Assembly: GCF_900107095.1 (NCBI RefSeq)
Contig: NZ_FNOR01000006.1
Span: forward strand, 213,283-277,282
From: Collimonas sp. OK242
GTDB taxonomy: Bacteria > Pseudomonadota > Gammaproteobacteria > Burkholderiales > Burkholderiaceae_D
DNA length: 64,000 bases
Direction of reading: 5' to 3'
Shown: piece after piece, positions 6,776-17,367 of the stretch
Layout: each line of letters starts with the position of its first letter
How positions within the stretch are numbered: position 1 is the first letter of the stretch
The notes under the pieces: generated by a model
What the model saw: the letters and a program-made list of their open reading frames with translations, nothing else
Told to the model about the DNA's origin: nothing
Database searches by the model: none
Program-made: the position numbers and the translations under genes

Positions 6776-7285
6776 TTAATACGCACCCATGAAATCACGC
6801 TTGCCGACTTCCACGCCGTTGTGGCGCAGGATGTCGTAGGCGGTGGTCACGTGGAAGAAAAATTGCGGCAAGCCATAGCCCAGCAGGTAAGTCTGGCCGG
6901 TCAGTTTCTTCTCTTTCGGCGTGCCAGGACGCAATACGATTTCGAGCGTTTCGCTGCCGTCGATTTGCGCCGCGCTCAAGCCGTCGATAAATGCCAGCGT
7001 CTTCTTGATGCGGGCGTGCAGATCGGCGAAAGTTTGTTCGTTGTCTTCATACGCCGGAACTTCGGCGCCGGCCAGGCGAGCCGGCACGCTTTTGGCAAAA
7101 TCGGCGGCGATCTGTACCTGGCGGATCAGCGGGAACATGTCCGGGAACAGGCGTGCTTGCAGGAACGCGTTAGGGTCGATTTTCTTTTCGGTCGCGTGTA
7201 CTTCAGCCTTTGCCAACACGTCGTTGAGGGCCGTCAGCATTTGTTTGAACACGGGAATCGAGGCGCTGTGCATGGAGATGGTCAT
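6776..7285 (-). CDS. DUF1993 family protein
   Basis: A 169-residue soluble protein matching the DUF1993 family over its whole length: an N-terminal helix (SMHSASIPVFKQMLTALNDV), the central FPLIRQVQIAADFAK and the C-terminal YGLPQFFFHVTTAYDILRHNG. The family is structurally related to DinB-like four-helix bundles, which often bind metal, but its function is unknown. The start has AAGGAAC seven bases upstream. The gene appears monocistronic and ends at a strong terminator. Nothing in the neighbourhood points to a pathway. Confidence 0.8.
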   Translation of the reverse strand: MTISMHSASIPVFKQMLTALNDVLAKAEVHATEKKIDPNAFLQARLFPDMFPLIRQVQIAADFAKSVPARLAGAEVPAYEDNEQTFADLHARIKKTLAFIDGLSAAQIDGSETLEIVLRPGTPKEKKLTGQTYLLGYGLPQFFFHVTTAYDILRHNGVEVGKRDFMGAY

Positions 7286-7397
7286 GAGTGTTCCTTGGTT
7301 GGTGTTGCAGAGTGTTCGGGAAAGGTGGTGTGGCTAAGTGGCGTGATTATAGTGCTTGCTTGAAGAATCCGCTGCCGGCGCCTTATTGCCGTAAACG

Positions 7398-7868
7398 CTA
7401 AAGCCCCAGCAATTTTTTCTTGGTGCTGATCCATTCCGAGCGCGAGATAAGTCCCTGCTTGTATTGTTCAGCCAGTCTGTCCAGCTGTTCAAAATCTACG
7501 GGCGCACGGGTGAGTACCAGGGAGGCAGCGATTTTTTTCTCGATCTCGCTTTTCAGATGCGCGAATCTGGTGAGTTGCCTGCGGTTGAACAGCACCGTAT
7601 TTTCATCGTTGGCGGCGCGCATAAGCGTGGTGTCGCTTTGCGTGCCGTTGGTTAAATAAAAGCGGATATAACCATTGGTCAAAAGTCCGGGCAATTCGAT
7701 GCGAACCCCGCTCAGTGCGGAAATCGGAATGTCTTTGTCGCCATTCCTGGACTGGGTCAGCCGCGCCATGGCGCCGGCGCGTTTTATCTGGACTCGGTCG
7801 CTGAGCAGCGTTACCTGGCCATTGACACCCCGTAACTGTATTTCCACCTGTATGACCGCTGGCTCCAC
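7398..7868 (-). CDS. DUF4429/SHOCT-domain protein
   Basis: A 156-residue protein with a GTG start. The N-terminal part (about 8-100) is beta-rich and resembles DUF4429/PH-like domains (QLRGVNGQVTLLSDRVQIKR, then ISALSGVRIELPG). The C-terminal 30 residues (DFEQLDRLAEQYKQGLISRS) are a SHOCT domain, a short helical motif placed at the ends of many unrelated proteins and thought to aid oligomerisation. No signal peptide or membrane segment is seen. Function unknown. It lies between DUF1993 and the glnS terminator, on the same strand as both. Confidence 0.65.
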   Translation of the reverse strand: MEPAVIQVEIQLRGVNGQVTLLSDRVQIKRAGAMARLTQSRNGDKDIPISALSGVRIELPGLLTNGYIRFYLTNGTQSDTTLMRAANDENTVLFNRRQLTRFAHLKSEIEKKIAASLVLTRAPVDFEQLDRLAEQYKQGLISRSEWISTKKKLLGL

Positions 7869-7965
7869 GCTGACTTACCTTCTTTTTTACCTTCTATTGC
7901 AATCTTCTTAGCGTCAATTACTGCTGCCCATGGTCAGATAATGTAACACCGGCTTGGCAAGTAAT

Positions 7966-8001
7966 AAAGACGCCGCACCGAATTTACGGTGCGGCGTCTT
8001 T
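7966..8001. terminator. glnS terminator (perfect 15-base-pair hairpin)
   Basis: AAAGACGCCGCACCG (7966-7980) pairs perfectly with CGGTGCGGCGTCTTT (7987-8001) around the 6-base loop AATTTA, about 40 bases after the minus-strand glnS stop. The A/T ends make it usable from either side. Confidence 0.85.
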
Positions 8002-8043
8002 AGCGTGCCGAAGATGGGCCGAGTTGCGGTTTGAACCGGGTTG

Positions 8044-9819
<1,776 letters not shown>

Positions 9820-9972
9820 GGAGAATTGATTTATACGCTTTGCTGAATGGTAGGGAGGTACTTCATTCTACCGTAGCGAGAGCATTTTCAGGCGCGGCCG
9901 GGCAGATTTTGTTGCACCGCATATACGGGACGGCGTAAATAGAATATTTATCAAAAAGATATTTTTAAATTC

Positions 9973-10767
9973 TTACATCTGACGGAACAAGTGGGCAAAT
10001 ACGCGGCTCACGGTCGGCATCTCTGTGCGGCCGCGCAGCTTGAGCGACAGCTTGCCGCTTTCGTCGCGTACCGCCATCTGGATCGATTGGTGATTGACGA
10101 CGGTGCCGCGGTGTACCTGCCAGAACTGCCGGCTGTCGAGCTGCGGCAACAGTTCCTTGAGGCTGGTGCGGATCAGCGACTCGCTATCGGCGGTGACGAC
10201 ATTGATGTATTTGTCGCTGGCTTCGAAATAAATCACCTCGCTGATCGGGATCATGCGGATCTGGTTGCCGACCGCGGCGCGGATCATGGTCAGCGGCTCG
10301 GCGCTGGCCTTGGGCTGCATGTTGTGCAGCTGGCCGATCAGGCTATCCAGCGCAGCATTGCTGTCGCTGTTTTGTTGCAGGCGCTGCTGCAGGCGGGCAA
10401 TGGTCTTGCCCAGGCGCGCATCGCTGATCGGCTTTAGCACGTAATCGGCGGCGGCATGCTCGAAGGCGCTGATCGCGTATTCATCGTAGGCGGTAACAAA
10501 CACGATGAGCGGGAAAGCTTCATTCTCTGGCCATTCTTCGGCTAGCTCCTGAGCCGCTTCGAGCCCGCTTTTTCCGGGCATCTTGATATCGAGGAACAGA
10601 ATGTCGGGACGTTGCCGGAGGGTTTGCTCGATCACCGCCTGGCCGTTGGCGACGCTGGCGATGATCTGCAACGCCGGCCACAGGCGCTGCAATGCCTGCA
10701 CCAGCGCGGCCGCCAGGATCGGTTCGTCTTCGGCAATCAGGGCGCGCAATTTGGATGATGGTGTCAT
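9973..10767 (-). CDS. LytTR-family response regulator
   Basis: A 264-residue regulator with an N-terminal receiver domain (phospho-acceptor Asp60 in LFLDIKMPG, acidic pocket Glu13/Asp14) and a C-terminal LytTR DNA-binding domain (about 160-264; IRMIPISEVIYFEASDKYI, then FWQVHRGTVVNHQSI). A short Gln-rich linker joins them. LytTR domains bind direct repeats upstream of target promoters. The gene overlaps the upstream histidine kinase gene by 4 bases, which shows they form one system. The family controls autolysis, fimbriae, biofilm or nutrient uptake in other bacteria; the target here is not evident. Confidence 0.93.
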   Translation of the reverse strand: MTPSSKLRALIAEDEPILAAALVQALQRLWPALQIIASVANGQAVIEQTLRQRPDILFLDIKMPGKSGLEAAQELAEEWPENEAFPLIVFVTAYDEYAISAFEHAAADYVLKPISDARLGKTIARLQQRLQQNSDSNAALDSLIGQLHNMQPKASAEPLTMIRAAVGNQIRMIPISEVIYFEASDKYINVVTADSESLIRTSLKELLPQLDSRQFWQVHRGTVVNHQSIQMAVRDESGKLSLKLRGRTEMPTVSRVFAHLFRQM

Positions 10768-11870
10768 GACGGGATAGGCAGTTGGAGTTGGGCGATGACG
10801 CCGTGCGGCAGCTTCGGTTGCACGGTCAGGCTAGCTTGCGAACCATACAGCGCCTGCAGGCGTTCATGAATATTGCTGAGACCGATGTGGTGCATTTGGC
10901 CAGCCGCTGTCTGCTGTGGTTCCGCCGTCAGGCCGAGGCCGGTGTCGCTGACGTCGAGCAGTAGCAATTGTCCTTGGCGGCGGGCGCTGACTTCGACCCG
11001 GCCGCCTTCGATCTTGGGTTCCAAACCGTGCTTGATGGCGTTCTCGACCAAGGGCTGGAGCAGCATCGGCGCAATCACGGTATCGCGCAGCGCGGCCGGT
11101 AATTGCAGGTCGAAGCTGAGCCGGCTGCCCATGCGCAGCGACATCAGTTCCAGATAGGCTTCCATCAGGCTGAACTCTTGCACCAGCGTGGTTTGTTCGA
11201 TGCGTGACGAGGAGAGCGAGGCGCGCAGGAAATGTATCAACTGGTCCAGCATCTGCTGCGCCCGCGCTGCGTCCAGCGCAATCAGGCTCTGCAATGTCGC
11301 CAGCGTATTGAACAGCATGTGCGGTTCGATCTGTGCCTGCAGCATCTGCAGCTGCGCCTGCAGCGCCTGTTTCTCGACGGCGGCGGTGCGCGCTCTTTCC
11401 ATCGCGGCCTGATTGCGCAATTCGGCCAGTGTGCTGAGGTTCCAGAAAAACAGCGTGGCGCCGACGCAGACCGAGACGGTCAGGATAATCAGGCCGACGC
11501 CGTTTACGTTCAGATACGCAGACATAGAGAAATTATTTGTTGGCAGGCCGAGCAGCTGATAGGCCAGTCGGCTGCCGAGGACTTGGGCAATGCCTGCCGC
11601 CAGCAGTATGTATGCGAGAAAGTGTGCTTTGTGCGGCGTGGTGTTACGCCAGAACACATAGCGGCCGCCTTCTATGAACACCATCGCCAGCATGCCGATG
11701 CACAGCGAAAACACCAGGTTCGGCAAGAACTGGTCGCTGATGCGCATCACATAAGTGACAATCACAGCGCACATGATGGTGATGCCGAGGTTGATGCACA
11801 GGCTGCGCAGCAGGCGCCGTGCCAGCGGCTCGGCAGTTTGCGGCAATGCGGTCTCGGGTGTCGGCTTCAT
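10764..11870 (-). CDS. LytS/YehU-type sensor histidine kinase
   Basis: A 368-residue membrane kinase. Four hydrophobic segments (about 24-44, 50-68, 84-106 and 122-145) are followed by a coiled coil (150-180) and the His_kinase domain with the phospho-accepting His184 in QIEPHMLFNTL, then an HATPase domain (LVENAIKHGLEP, DTGLGL). It lacks the 7TM 5TM-LYT domain and GAF domain of true LytS, so it is the shorter form common in Burkholderiales. It overlaps the response regulator gene and the 2TM gene by 4 bases each, giving a tightly coupled three-gene operon. Confidence 0.92.
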   Translation of the reverse strand: MKPTPETALPQTAEPLARRLLRSLCINLGITIMCAVIVTYVMRISDQFLPNLVFSLCIGMLAMVFIEGGRYVFWRNTTPHKAHFLAYILLAAGIAQVLGSRLAYQLLGLPTNNFSMSAYLNVNGVGLIILTVSVCVGATLFFWNLSTLAELRNQAAMERARTAAVEKQALQAQLQMLQAQIEPHMLFNTLATLQSLIALDAARAQQMLDQLIHFLRASLSSSRIEQTTLVQEFSLMEAYLELMSLRMGSRLSFDLQLPAALRDTVIAPMLLQPLVENAIKHGLEPKIEGGRVEVSARRQGQLLLLDVSDTGLGLTAEPQQTAAGQMHHIGLSNIHERLQALYGSQASLTVQPKLPHGVIAQLQLPIPS

Positions 11871-12163
11871 GCTGGAGGGGTAGGGTTATGTTTTTTTAAT
11901 TCTCGTTCTATCATGCGCCGTTTCCATTGCGCGCCAGGGTTCCTGAGAAACACTGTCAAGGCGTGGAATAGTAACCCGATTCCCCAGCCCAGGACAGGTC
12001 CCAGCACCCACGGACGATCCGGATTATGCAAGAAATTCAGTAGCAACAGGCCGCTGTTGACAATCAAGTATGCCGCCAGATGCAGGTAAAAGCCGACTTT
12101 CCTTTCGATCTGACGTTGCGCATCTTGATAGTGTGGATTGGCGTTCGGGTTGGCGTCACTCAT
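11867..12163 (-). CDS. 2TM-domain membrane protein, first gene of the LytS/LytTR operon
   Basis: A 98-residue protein with two membrane helices (about 27-45 and 54-74), flanked by charged ends, matching the 2TM domain (YQDAQRQIERKVGFYLHLAAY then NPDRPWVLGPVLGWGIGLLFH). This small domain is often found fused to or next to LytTR regulators and LytS-type kinases. It overlaps the kinase start by 4 bases. It may be a membrane accessory that modulates sensing; no function is proven. AGGAT lies 5-9 bases before the ATG at 12163. Confidence 0.82.
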   Translation of the reverse strand: MSDANPNANPHYQDAQRQIERKVGFYLHLAAYLIVNSGLLLLNFLHNPDRPWVLGPVLGWGIGLLFHALTVFLRNPGAQWKRRMIERELKKHNPTPPA

Positions 12164-12429
12164 GCTAATCCTCCGTAGTGTGGGAATGAAGCCATTGTGA
12201 GCGGGTCCGCAGCCGCAAAAAAGTGAAATGCGACGAAACCGGGATTGCGTGGAGCGAATCGCCGTCGGCGGTCGCCGATTGCCAAAACAGTCAAATCCAT
12301 TAAGAATGAGGGTAAGGCAAGATTGTCTCTGACTGAGCGTAACTGGTTGCAGCAGTTGCTTGCAAATAGTTCCGGTCGGTCACGGAGTCATTCTGGCTTA
12401 CTTATTCATTCGATAGAAAGAGAAGATTC

Positions 12430-13215
12430 ATGTGGCCCTATCCCAAAATAGTCGCGCATCGCGGCGGCGGCACGCTGGCGCCGGAAAATACGCTGGCCGC
12501 GCTGCGTTGCGGCCTGGAACATGGATACCGGGCGGTCGAATTCGACGTCATGCTGGCGCGCGACGGCGTGCCGATTTTGATGCACGACGCCGTATTTGGC
12601 CGCACCGTGCGTGGCGTCGGCAAGGTTGCCGACTTCACCTCGGATGAGCTGACTGCAATGGATGCCGGCAGCTGGCTCGGCCCGCAGTTTGCCGGCGAGC
12701 CGATATGCACTTATCGGCAGGTACTCGATTTTTGCCGCCGGCATGGCATCTGGATGAATGTTGAAATCAAGCCGGCCGAAGGGTTTGAGGTGGAGACGGG
12801 GCGTATCGTCGCCCAGGTAACAGAGGAATTCTTTGCCGATGAGATAGCGGCGCATGAGGCCAGCGGCCGCGGTACCTGGGCCGATCCTGCATTGCCATTG
12901 TTTTCGTCTTTTTCGTTTGAAGCCCTGCGCGCTGCGCAAGTGGCGGCGCCGGATATCCCGCGCGGCTTCCTGACGGACGTCATCGAAGATGACTGGCAAC
13001 TGCGTTTGCAGGAGCTGGATGCGGTTGCCTTGCATACCAATCACAAATACCTGTCGCCGATGCAGGCGCAGGCAGTCAAGCAGGCTGCTTATGGTTTATT
13101 TTGCTATACGGTAAATACGCCGACGCGCGCCAGGGAGATACTTGGCTGGGGCGTGGACGGATTCTGCACGGACCGGATTGATCTGATCGGCGCCGACTTT
13201 TCCTTGCCCGGCTGA
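12430..13215 (+). CDS. ugpQ: Glycerophosphodiester phosphodiesterase (UgpQ-like, cytoplasmic)
   Basis: A 261-residue TIM-barrel enzyme that hydrolyses glycerophosphodiesters to glycerol-3-phosphate and an alcohol. Signature residues are present: VAHRGG (9-14) with catalytic His and Arg, PENT (19-22), EFDVMLARDGVPILMHD (about 38-54) with metal-binding Glu/Asp and second catalytic His, and NVEIKP (about 112-117). There is no signal peptide, so it is the cytoplasmic UgpQ rather than periplasmic GlpQ type. The start has AGAGAAG upstream. The gene stands alone here rather than in an ugpBAEC operon; the symbol follows similarity only. Confidence 0.88.
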   Translation: MWPYPKIVAHRGGGTLAPENTLAALRCGLEHGYRAVEFDVMLARDGVPILMHDAVFGRTVRGVGKVADFTSDELTAMDAGSWLGPQFAGEPICTYRQVLDFCRRHGIWMNVEIKPAEGFEVETGRIVAQVTEEFFADEIAAHEASGRGTWADPALPLFSSFSFEALRAAQVAAPDIPRGFLTDVIEDDWQLRLQELDAVALHTNHKYLSPMQAQAVKQAAYGLFCYTVNTPTRAREILGWGVDGFCTDRIDLIGADFSLPG

Positions 13216-13421
13216 ACGGGAAGCGGCTTGCAAGCCGGCGGCGTCAGAAAAATAAAAACACGCTGTAGCATCATGTCAACCGAATCAAAAAGCTGGCGTT
13301 AATAGAGTGCGGAACCGAGTTTCAGACCATATTCACAGCAATCATGCTGATGGTTGATCGTTAGTTTTACTTGTAAAGCATTAAATTTACTTGTTTTTTA
13401 AATAATTTAAAGGAAATCAAA

Positions 13422-13652
13422 ATGAAGATCAACAAATTGCTGGCTGCCGTAGTCATCGCTGCTTTCGCTCTGCCTGTCATGGCACAAAGTGCTCCTGCCG
13501 CAGCGCCGGCTTCTGCCGCACCAATGGCAGCTCCTGCCGCCGCACCAGCTGCATCTGCACCTGCTGCTGCGCCAGCTGAAAAAATGCATAAAAAGCATCA
13601 TCGCGCTAAAAAACACGCTATCAAAGCAGTACCGACCAACAAAGGCGCCTAA
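13422..13652 (+). CDS. Small secreted Ala/Pro-rich protein with basic His/Lys tail
   Basis: A 76-residue protein with a clear signal peptide (1-21, cut after VMA) and a mature part made of Ala-Pro repeats followed by a basic cluster (KMHKKHHRAKKH). The pattern resembles acid-shock/Asr-like and other low-complexity periplasmic proteins of proteobacteria, which may buffer or bind DNA or polyanions; no function can be assigned. AAGGAA precedes the start and a good terminator follows, so it is a stand-alone transcribed gene. The leader before it is very AT-rich with a repeated TTTACTTGT (13366-13374 and 13387-13396 region). Confidence 0.7.
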   Translation: MKINKLLAAVVIAAFALPVMAQSAPAAAPASAAPMAAPAAAPAASAPAAAPAEKMHKKHHRAKKHAIKAVPTNKGA

Positions 13653-13723
13653 TAGCCTGCTGTAGCCTGATACGGAGCTGAAACTGAGCTGAATTTCGTC
13701 AGAATACAGGCTTCATGTCATTC

Positions 13724-13757
13724 AAAGCCCGTCGGGGGAGATCCTGATGGGCTTTTT
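13724..13757 (+). terminator. Intrinsic terminator of the small secreted protein gene
   Basis: AAAGCCCGTC (13724-13733) pairs with GATGGGCTTT (one G-T pair) around a purine-rich loop and is followed by a T run on the plus strand, about 70 bases after the stop codon. Confidence 0.75.
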
Positions 13758-13782
13758 TCATCGTGCCGCGGCGGAGGTCTAG

Positions 13783-13814
13783 TTAACAATTGCCTGGCTG
13801 GTATCACGTATAAT
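13783..13814 (+). promoter_or_regulatory. Probable alaS promoter
   Basis: A perfect -10 TATAAT lies at 13809-13814, about 120 bases before the alaS start. The only -35-like hexamers nearby are TTAACA (13783, spacer 20) and TTGCCT (13790, spacer 13), both badly spaced, so the -35 is weak or absent. Confidence 0.4.
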
Positions 13815-13934
13815 CAAAGGTTTGCAAAAGGACGTGCACGTAACCGTAGCGTGATCGATCTCGGATCTGCCTATGATGTTAAGCGTGTGCTCCCTTGCTT
13901 TTTTCCTTGCACCGTTTCATTTTTGCCCAAGAAC

Positions 13935-16559
13935 ATGAATTCAGCCGAAATCCGCGAAAAGTTTCTCAAATTCTTTGAATCCAAAGGCCATGCCATCGTG
14001 CGCTCGTCGAGCCTGGTGCCAGGCAACGATCCGACACTGCTGTTTACCAACTCCGGTATGGTGCAGTTCAAGGATGTGTTCCTGGGTACCGAAAAGCGCA
14101 ACTATGTGCGCGCCACGTCGGTACAGCGCTGCCTGCGCGCCGGCGGCAAGCATAACGATCTGGAAAACGTCGGCTACACCGCGCGTCACCACACTTTTTT
14201 CGAGATGCTGGGCAACTGGTCGTTCGGCGACTACTTCAAGCACGATTCGCTGGTCTGGGCCTGGGAGCTGCTGACCAAGGTATATGGCCTGCCGGCTGAC
14301 AAGCTGTGGGCTACCGTGTACGAGACGGACGACGAAGCTTACGATATCTGGCACAAGGTGATCGGCCTGCCGAAGGAGCGCATCGTGCGCATCGGCGACA
14401 ACAAGGGCGCACCGTATGCATCGGACAATTTCTGGCAAATGGCCGACACCGGCCCTTGCGGCCCTTGCTCCGAAATTTTCTACGACCATGGTCCCGACGT
14501 CTGGGGCGGTCCTCCGGGCAGCCCGGAGCAGGATGGCGACCGCTACATCGAAATCTGGAACAACGTGTTCATGCAATTCGACCGCCAGATCGATCCGAAA
14601 ACCGGCGTCGCCACCCTGACGCCATTGCCGAAGCAATGCGTCGATACCGGAATGGGCCTGGAGCGTCTGGCCGCGGTATTGCAACATGTTCACAGCAACT
14701 ATGAAATCGACTTGTTCCAGAGCCTGATCAAGGCGGCTGCACGCGAGACCCATGTCACCGCTCTGGAAAACAATTCGCTGAAAGTGATCGCCGATCATAT
14801 CCGCGCCTGTTCTTTCCTGGTGGTCGATGGCGTGATTCCCGGCAATGAGGGACGCGGTTATGTGTTGCGCCGGATTATCCGCCGCGCGCTGCGCCACGGC
14901 CACAAGCTGGGCCAGACCAAGCCGTTTTTCTACAAGCTGGTCAAGGACCTGGTGCTGGAAATGGGCGCGGCCTATCCGGAATTGCCGGAAGCCGCAGAGC
15001 GTGTCGAACAAGTACTCAAGCAGGAAGAAGAACGTTTCGGCGAGACGCTGGAACACGGCATGAAGATTCTGGAAGCGGCGCTGGCCAAGACGCCGAAGAA
15101 GCTGGACGGCGAAACCGCATTTACGCTGTACGACACTTTCGGTTTCCCGCTCGATCTGACCGCGGATATCTGCCGCGAACGTGAGGTCGAGCTGGATGAA
15201 GCAGGTTTTGCCACGGCGATGGAACGGCAGAAATCGACTGCGCGCGCTGCCGGTAAATTCAAGATGGCGGCGGCGGTGGAATACAGCGGCGACAAGACCC
15301 GCTTCGTCGGTTACGACGCTCTGGCGCATGACGCCAAAGTGCTGGCGCTGTATGTGGATGGCAGCGCAGTACAAAAAATCGAAGCCGGCCAGGACGCCAT
15401 CGTGGTGCTCGACACTACGCCGTTCTACGCCGAGTCGGGCGGCCAGGTTGGCGATTCCGGCATACTGGAAGCGGCAAGCGCCTTGTTTGACGTGGCCGAT
15501 ACGCTGAAAATCCAGGCCGAAGTTTTCGGTCATCACGGCAATCTGCGCAGCGGATCGCTGGCAGTCGGCGCCAAGCTGAGCGCCAAGGTGGATACCGCAG
15601 TGCGCGGCCGCACCATACGCAATCACTCGGCAACCCACCTGATGCACAAGGCTTTGCGCGAAGTGTTGGGCAGCCATGTTGCGCAAAAAGGTTCGCTGGT
15701 CGATGCCGACAAAACCCGTTTCGACTTCAGTCACAACGCCCCGGTCAGCGCCGACGAAATTCGTCGCATCGAGGAAATCGTCAATCGCGAAATCCTGGCC
15801 AATGTGGCTACCGAAGCCAGGCTGATGTCGTTCGACGACGCGGTTGGCGCCGGCGCCATGGCATTGTTCGGTGAAAAATATGGCGACGAAGTACGCGTAT
15901 TGTCGATTGGCAGCTCACGTGAATTGTGCGGCGGCACCCACGTCACCCGTACCGGCGATATCGGCTTGTTCAAGATCGTGGCCGAAGGCGGCGTTGCAGC
16001 CGGCATTCGCCGTATCGAAGCGGTGACCGGCGAAGCCGGGCTGGCGCTGGTGCAGAACCTGAGCAATCGCGTCAACGAAGCCGCGGCGGCATTGAAAGCG
16101 CAGCCGGAAGAACTGACGCAGCGTATCGCCCAGGTGCAGGAACACGTCAAGGCGCTGGAAAAAGAGCTGAGCAGCCTGAAGTCGAAACTGGCTGCGAACC
16201 AGGGTGACGAACTGGTAAGCCAGGCGGTCGACGTCAATGGCATCAAGGTATTGGCGGCTACGCTGGAAGGCGCCGATAGTGCGACCTTGCGCGAAACCAT
16301 GGATAAGCTGAAGGATAAGCTGAAGACTGCGGCAATCGTCCTGGCTGCCGTGAAGGATGGCAAGGTGAGCCTGATCGCCGGCGTCACGGCCGATGCTACT
16401 GCGAAGGTCAAGGCAGGCGAGCTGGTCAATTTTGTCGCATTGCAGGTAGGCGGCAAAGGCGGCGGCCGTCCCGATATGGCGCAAGCCGGCGGCACCGATG
16501 CCAGCGGCCTGGCGGCGGCGTTGCAAGGTGTCGCTGCGTGGGTCGGCGAACGCGCATAA
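13935..16559 (+). CDS. alaS: Alanyl-tRNA synthetase
   Basis: An 874-residue class II aminoacyl-tRNA synthetase that charges and proof-reads tRNA-Ala. The start at 13935 gives the family N-terminus ([17 protein letters not shown]); an upstream GTG at 13851 would add 28 unrelated residues. The catalytic domain holds motif 1-3 residues ([34 protein letters not shown]). The editing domain has the zinc ligands HSATHLMH and CGGTH. A coiled coil and the C-Ala domain end the protein ([15 protein letters not shown]). Length is normal (E. coli 876). It is followed by a Nudix gene 140 bases downstream. Confidence 0.98.
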   Translation: MNSAEIREKFLKFFESKGHAIVRSSSLVPGNDPTLLFTNSGMVQFKDVFLGTEKRNYVRATSVQRCLRAGGKHNDLENVGYTARHHTFFEMLGNWSFGDYFKHDSLVWAWELLTKVYGLPADKLWATVYETDDEAYDIWHKVIGLPKERIVRIGDNKGAPYASDNFWQMADTGPCGPCSEIFYDHGPDVWGGPPGSPEQDGDRYIEIWNNVFMQFDRQIDPKTGVATLTPLPKQCVDTGMGLERLAAVLQHVHSNYEIDLFQSLIKAAARETHVTALENNSLKVIADHIRACSFLVVDGVIPGNEGRGYVLRRIIRRALRHGHKLGQTKPFFYKLVKDLVLEMGAAYPELPEAAERVEQVLKQEEERFGETLEHGMKILEAALAKTPKKLDGETAFTLYDTFGFPLDLTADICREREVELDEAGFATAMERQKSTARAAGKFKMAAAVEYSGDKTRFVGYDALAHDAKVLALYVDGSAVQKIEAGQDAIVVLDTTPFYAESGGQVGDSGILEAASALFDVADTLKIQAEVFGHHGNLRSGSLAVGAKLSAKVDTAVRGRTIRNHSATHLMHKALREVLGSHVAQKGSLVDADKTRFDFSHNAPVSADEIRRIEEIVNREILANVATEARLMSFDDAVGAGAMALFGEKYGDEVRVLSIGSSRELCGGTHVTRTGDIGLFKIVAEGGVAAGIRRIEAVTGEAGLALVQNLSNRVNEAAAALKAQPEELTQRIAQVQEHVKALEKELSSLKSKLAANQGDELVSQAVDVNGIKVLAATLEGADSATLRETMDKLKDKLKTAAIVLAAVKDGKVSLIAGVTADATAKVKAGELVNFVALQVGGKGGGRPDMAQAGGTDASGLAAALQGVAAWVGERA

Positions 16560-16699
16560 CATCAGTCGCAAGTGACTAAGTTGCCACCGGGCTGGCACTG
16601 AGATCGTGGCAAGCGGAAGCGGGAAGCATCAAATCGCAGTAGTATCGCGGATTGGTTCTTCCCGTTTTTTTATTCTGTCCTCAACTGACCAACTCTGAC

Positions 16700-17230
16700 A
16701 TGAGTGAATTTAAATTTTGTCCGGTGTGTGCGAAATCCCTGATTCAGCGTGCCGACGACGGCGAAGCCGGAAAGTCGCGCCTGGCCTGTCCCGATGGCCA
16801 CTGGACCCATTGGGATAATCCGTTGCCGGTGCTGGCGGCGGTAGTCGAGATCGACGGCAAGATCCTGCTGGCGCGCAATGCGGCATGGCAGGAGGGCATG
16901 TTTGCGCTGATCACCGGGTTCATGGAGCGCGATGAGACCCCGGAGCAGGGCATCGCGCGTGAACTCAAGGAAGAAACCAATCTTGACGCCGAGCAGGTCA
17001 CGCTGATCGGCGTCTACGAATTCATGCGCAAGAACGAACTCATCATCGCCTATCACGTCAAGGCATCCGGCCGGATTCAACTGTCGCCGGAATTGCTGGA
17101 ATATCGCCTGCTGGAGCCGGCGGCGTTGCGTCCCTGGCGCGCCGGCACCGGCCACGCTGTCGCCGACTGGATGCGGGCGCAAGGACTGGCGGTTGAGTAT
17201 GTTGAGCGGCCCTTGTTGCAGACGGCGTAG
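16700..17230 (+). CDS. Zinc-ribbon Nudix hydrolase, NADH pyrophosphatase-like
   Basis: A 176-residue protein. The N-terminal zinc ribbon uses Cys7, Cys10, Cys30 and probably His34 (FCPVCAKSL, then LACPDGH). The Nudix box is at 73-95 (GFMERDETPEQGIARELKEE then TNL, with Asn for the usual last Gly). The zinc ribbon plus Nudix layout is that of NudC-like NAD(H) pyrophosphatases and their shorter relatives, which lack the large N-terminal domain. The substrate could be NADH, other dinucleotides or capped RNA; the sequence does not decide. The start at 16700 places the zinc ribbon at the N-terminus; an upstream in-frame start adds 16 unlikely residues. Confidence 0.85.
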   Translation: MSEFKFCPVCAKSLIQRADDGEAGKSRLACPDGHWTHWDNPLPVLAAVVEIDGKILLARNAAWQEGMFALITGFMERDETPEQGIARELKEETNLDAEQVTLIGVYEFMRKNELIIAYHVKASGRIQLSPELLEYRLLEPAALRPWRAGTGHAVADWMRAQGLAVEYVERPLLQTA

Positions 17231-17367
17231 CCTGAAGCTGTCTTGAAAACCTGAGAACGCGCCTCGGCCAAGGCGGAAGCATTGTAGTTGGCAAAAAAAA
17301 GCGCTGCCATACGGCAATGACTAGGTAAAATTGCGCTATTACAATTCCTTCCCGCTCTTGAGCCGCC

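Noticed and set aside
13941..15734. Long minus-strand open frame of 597 codons opposite alaS
   Set aside because: Antisense shadow of alaS; composition follows the codon bias of the sense gene.
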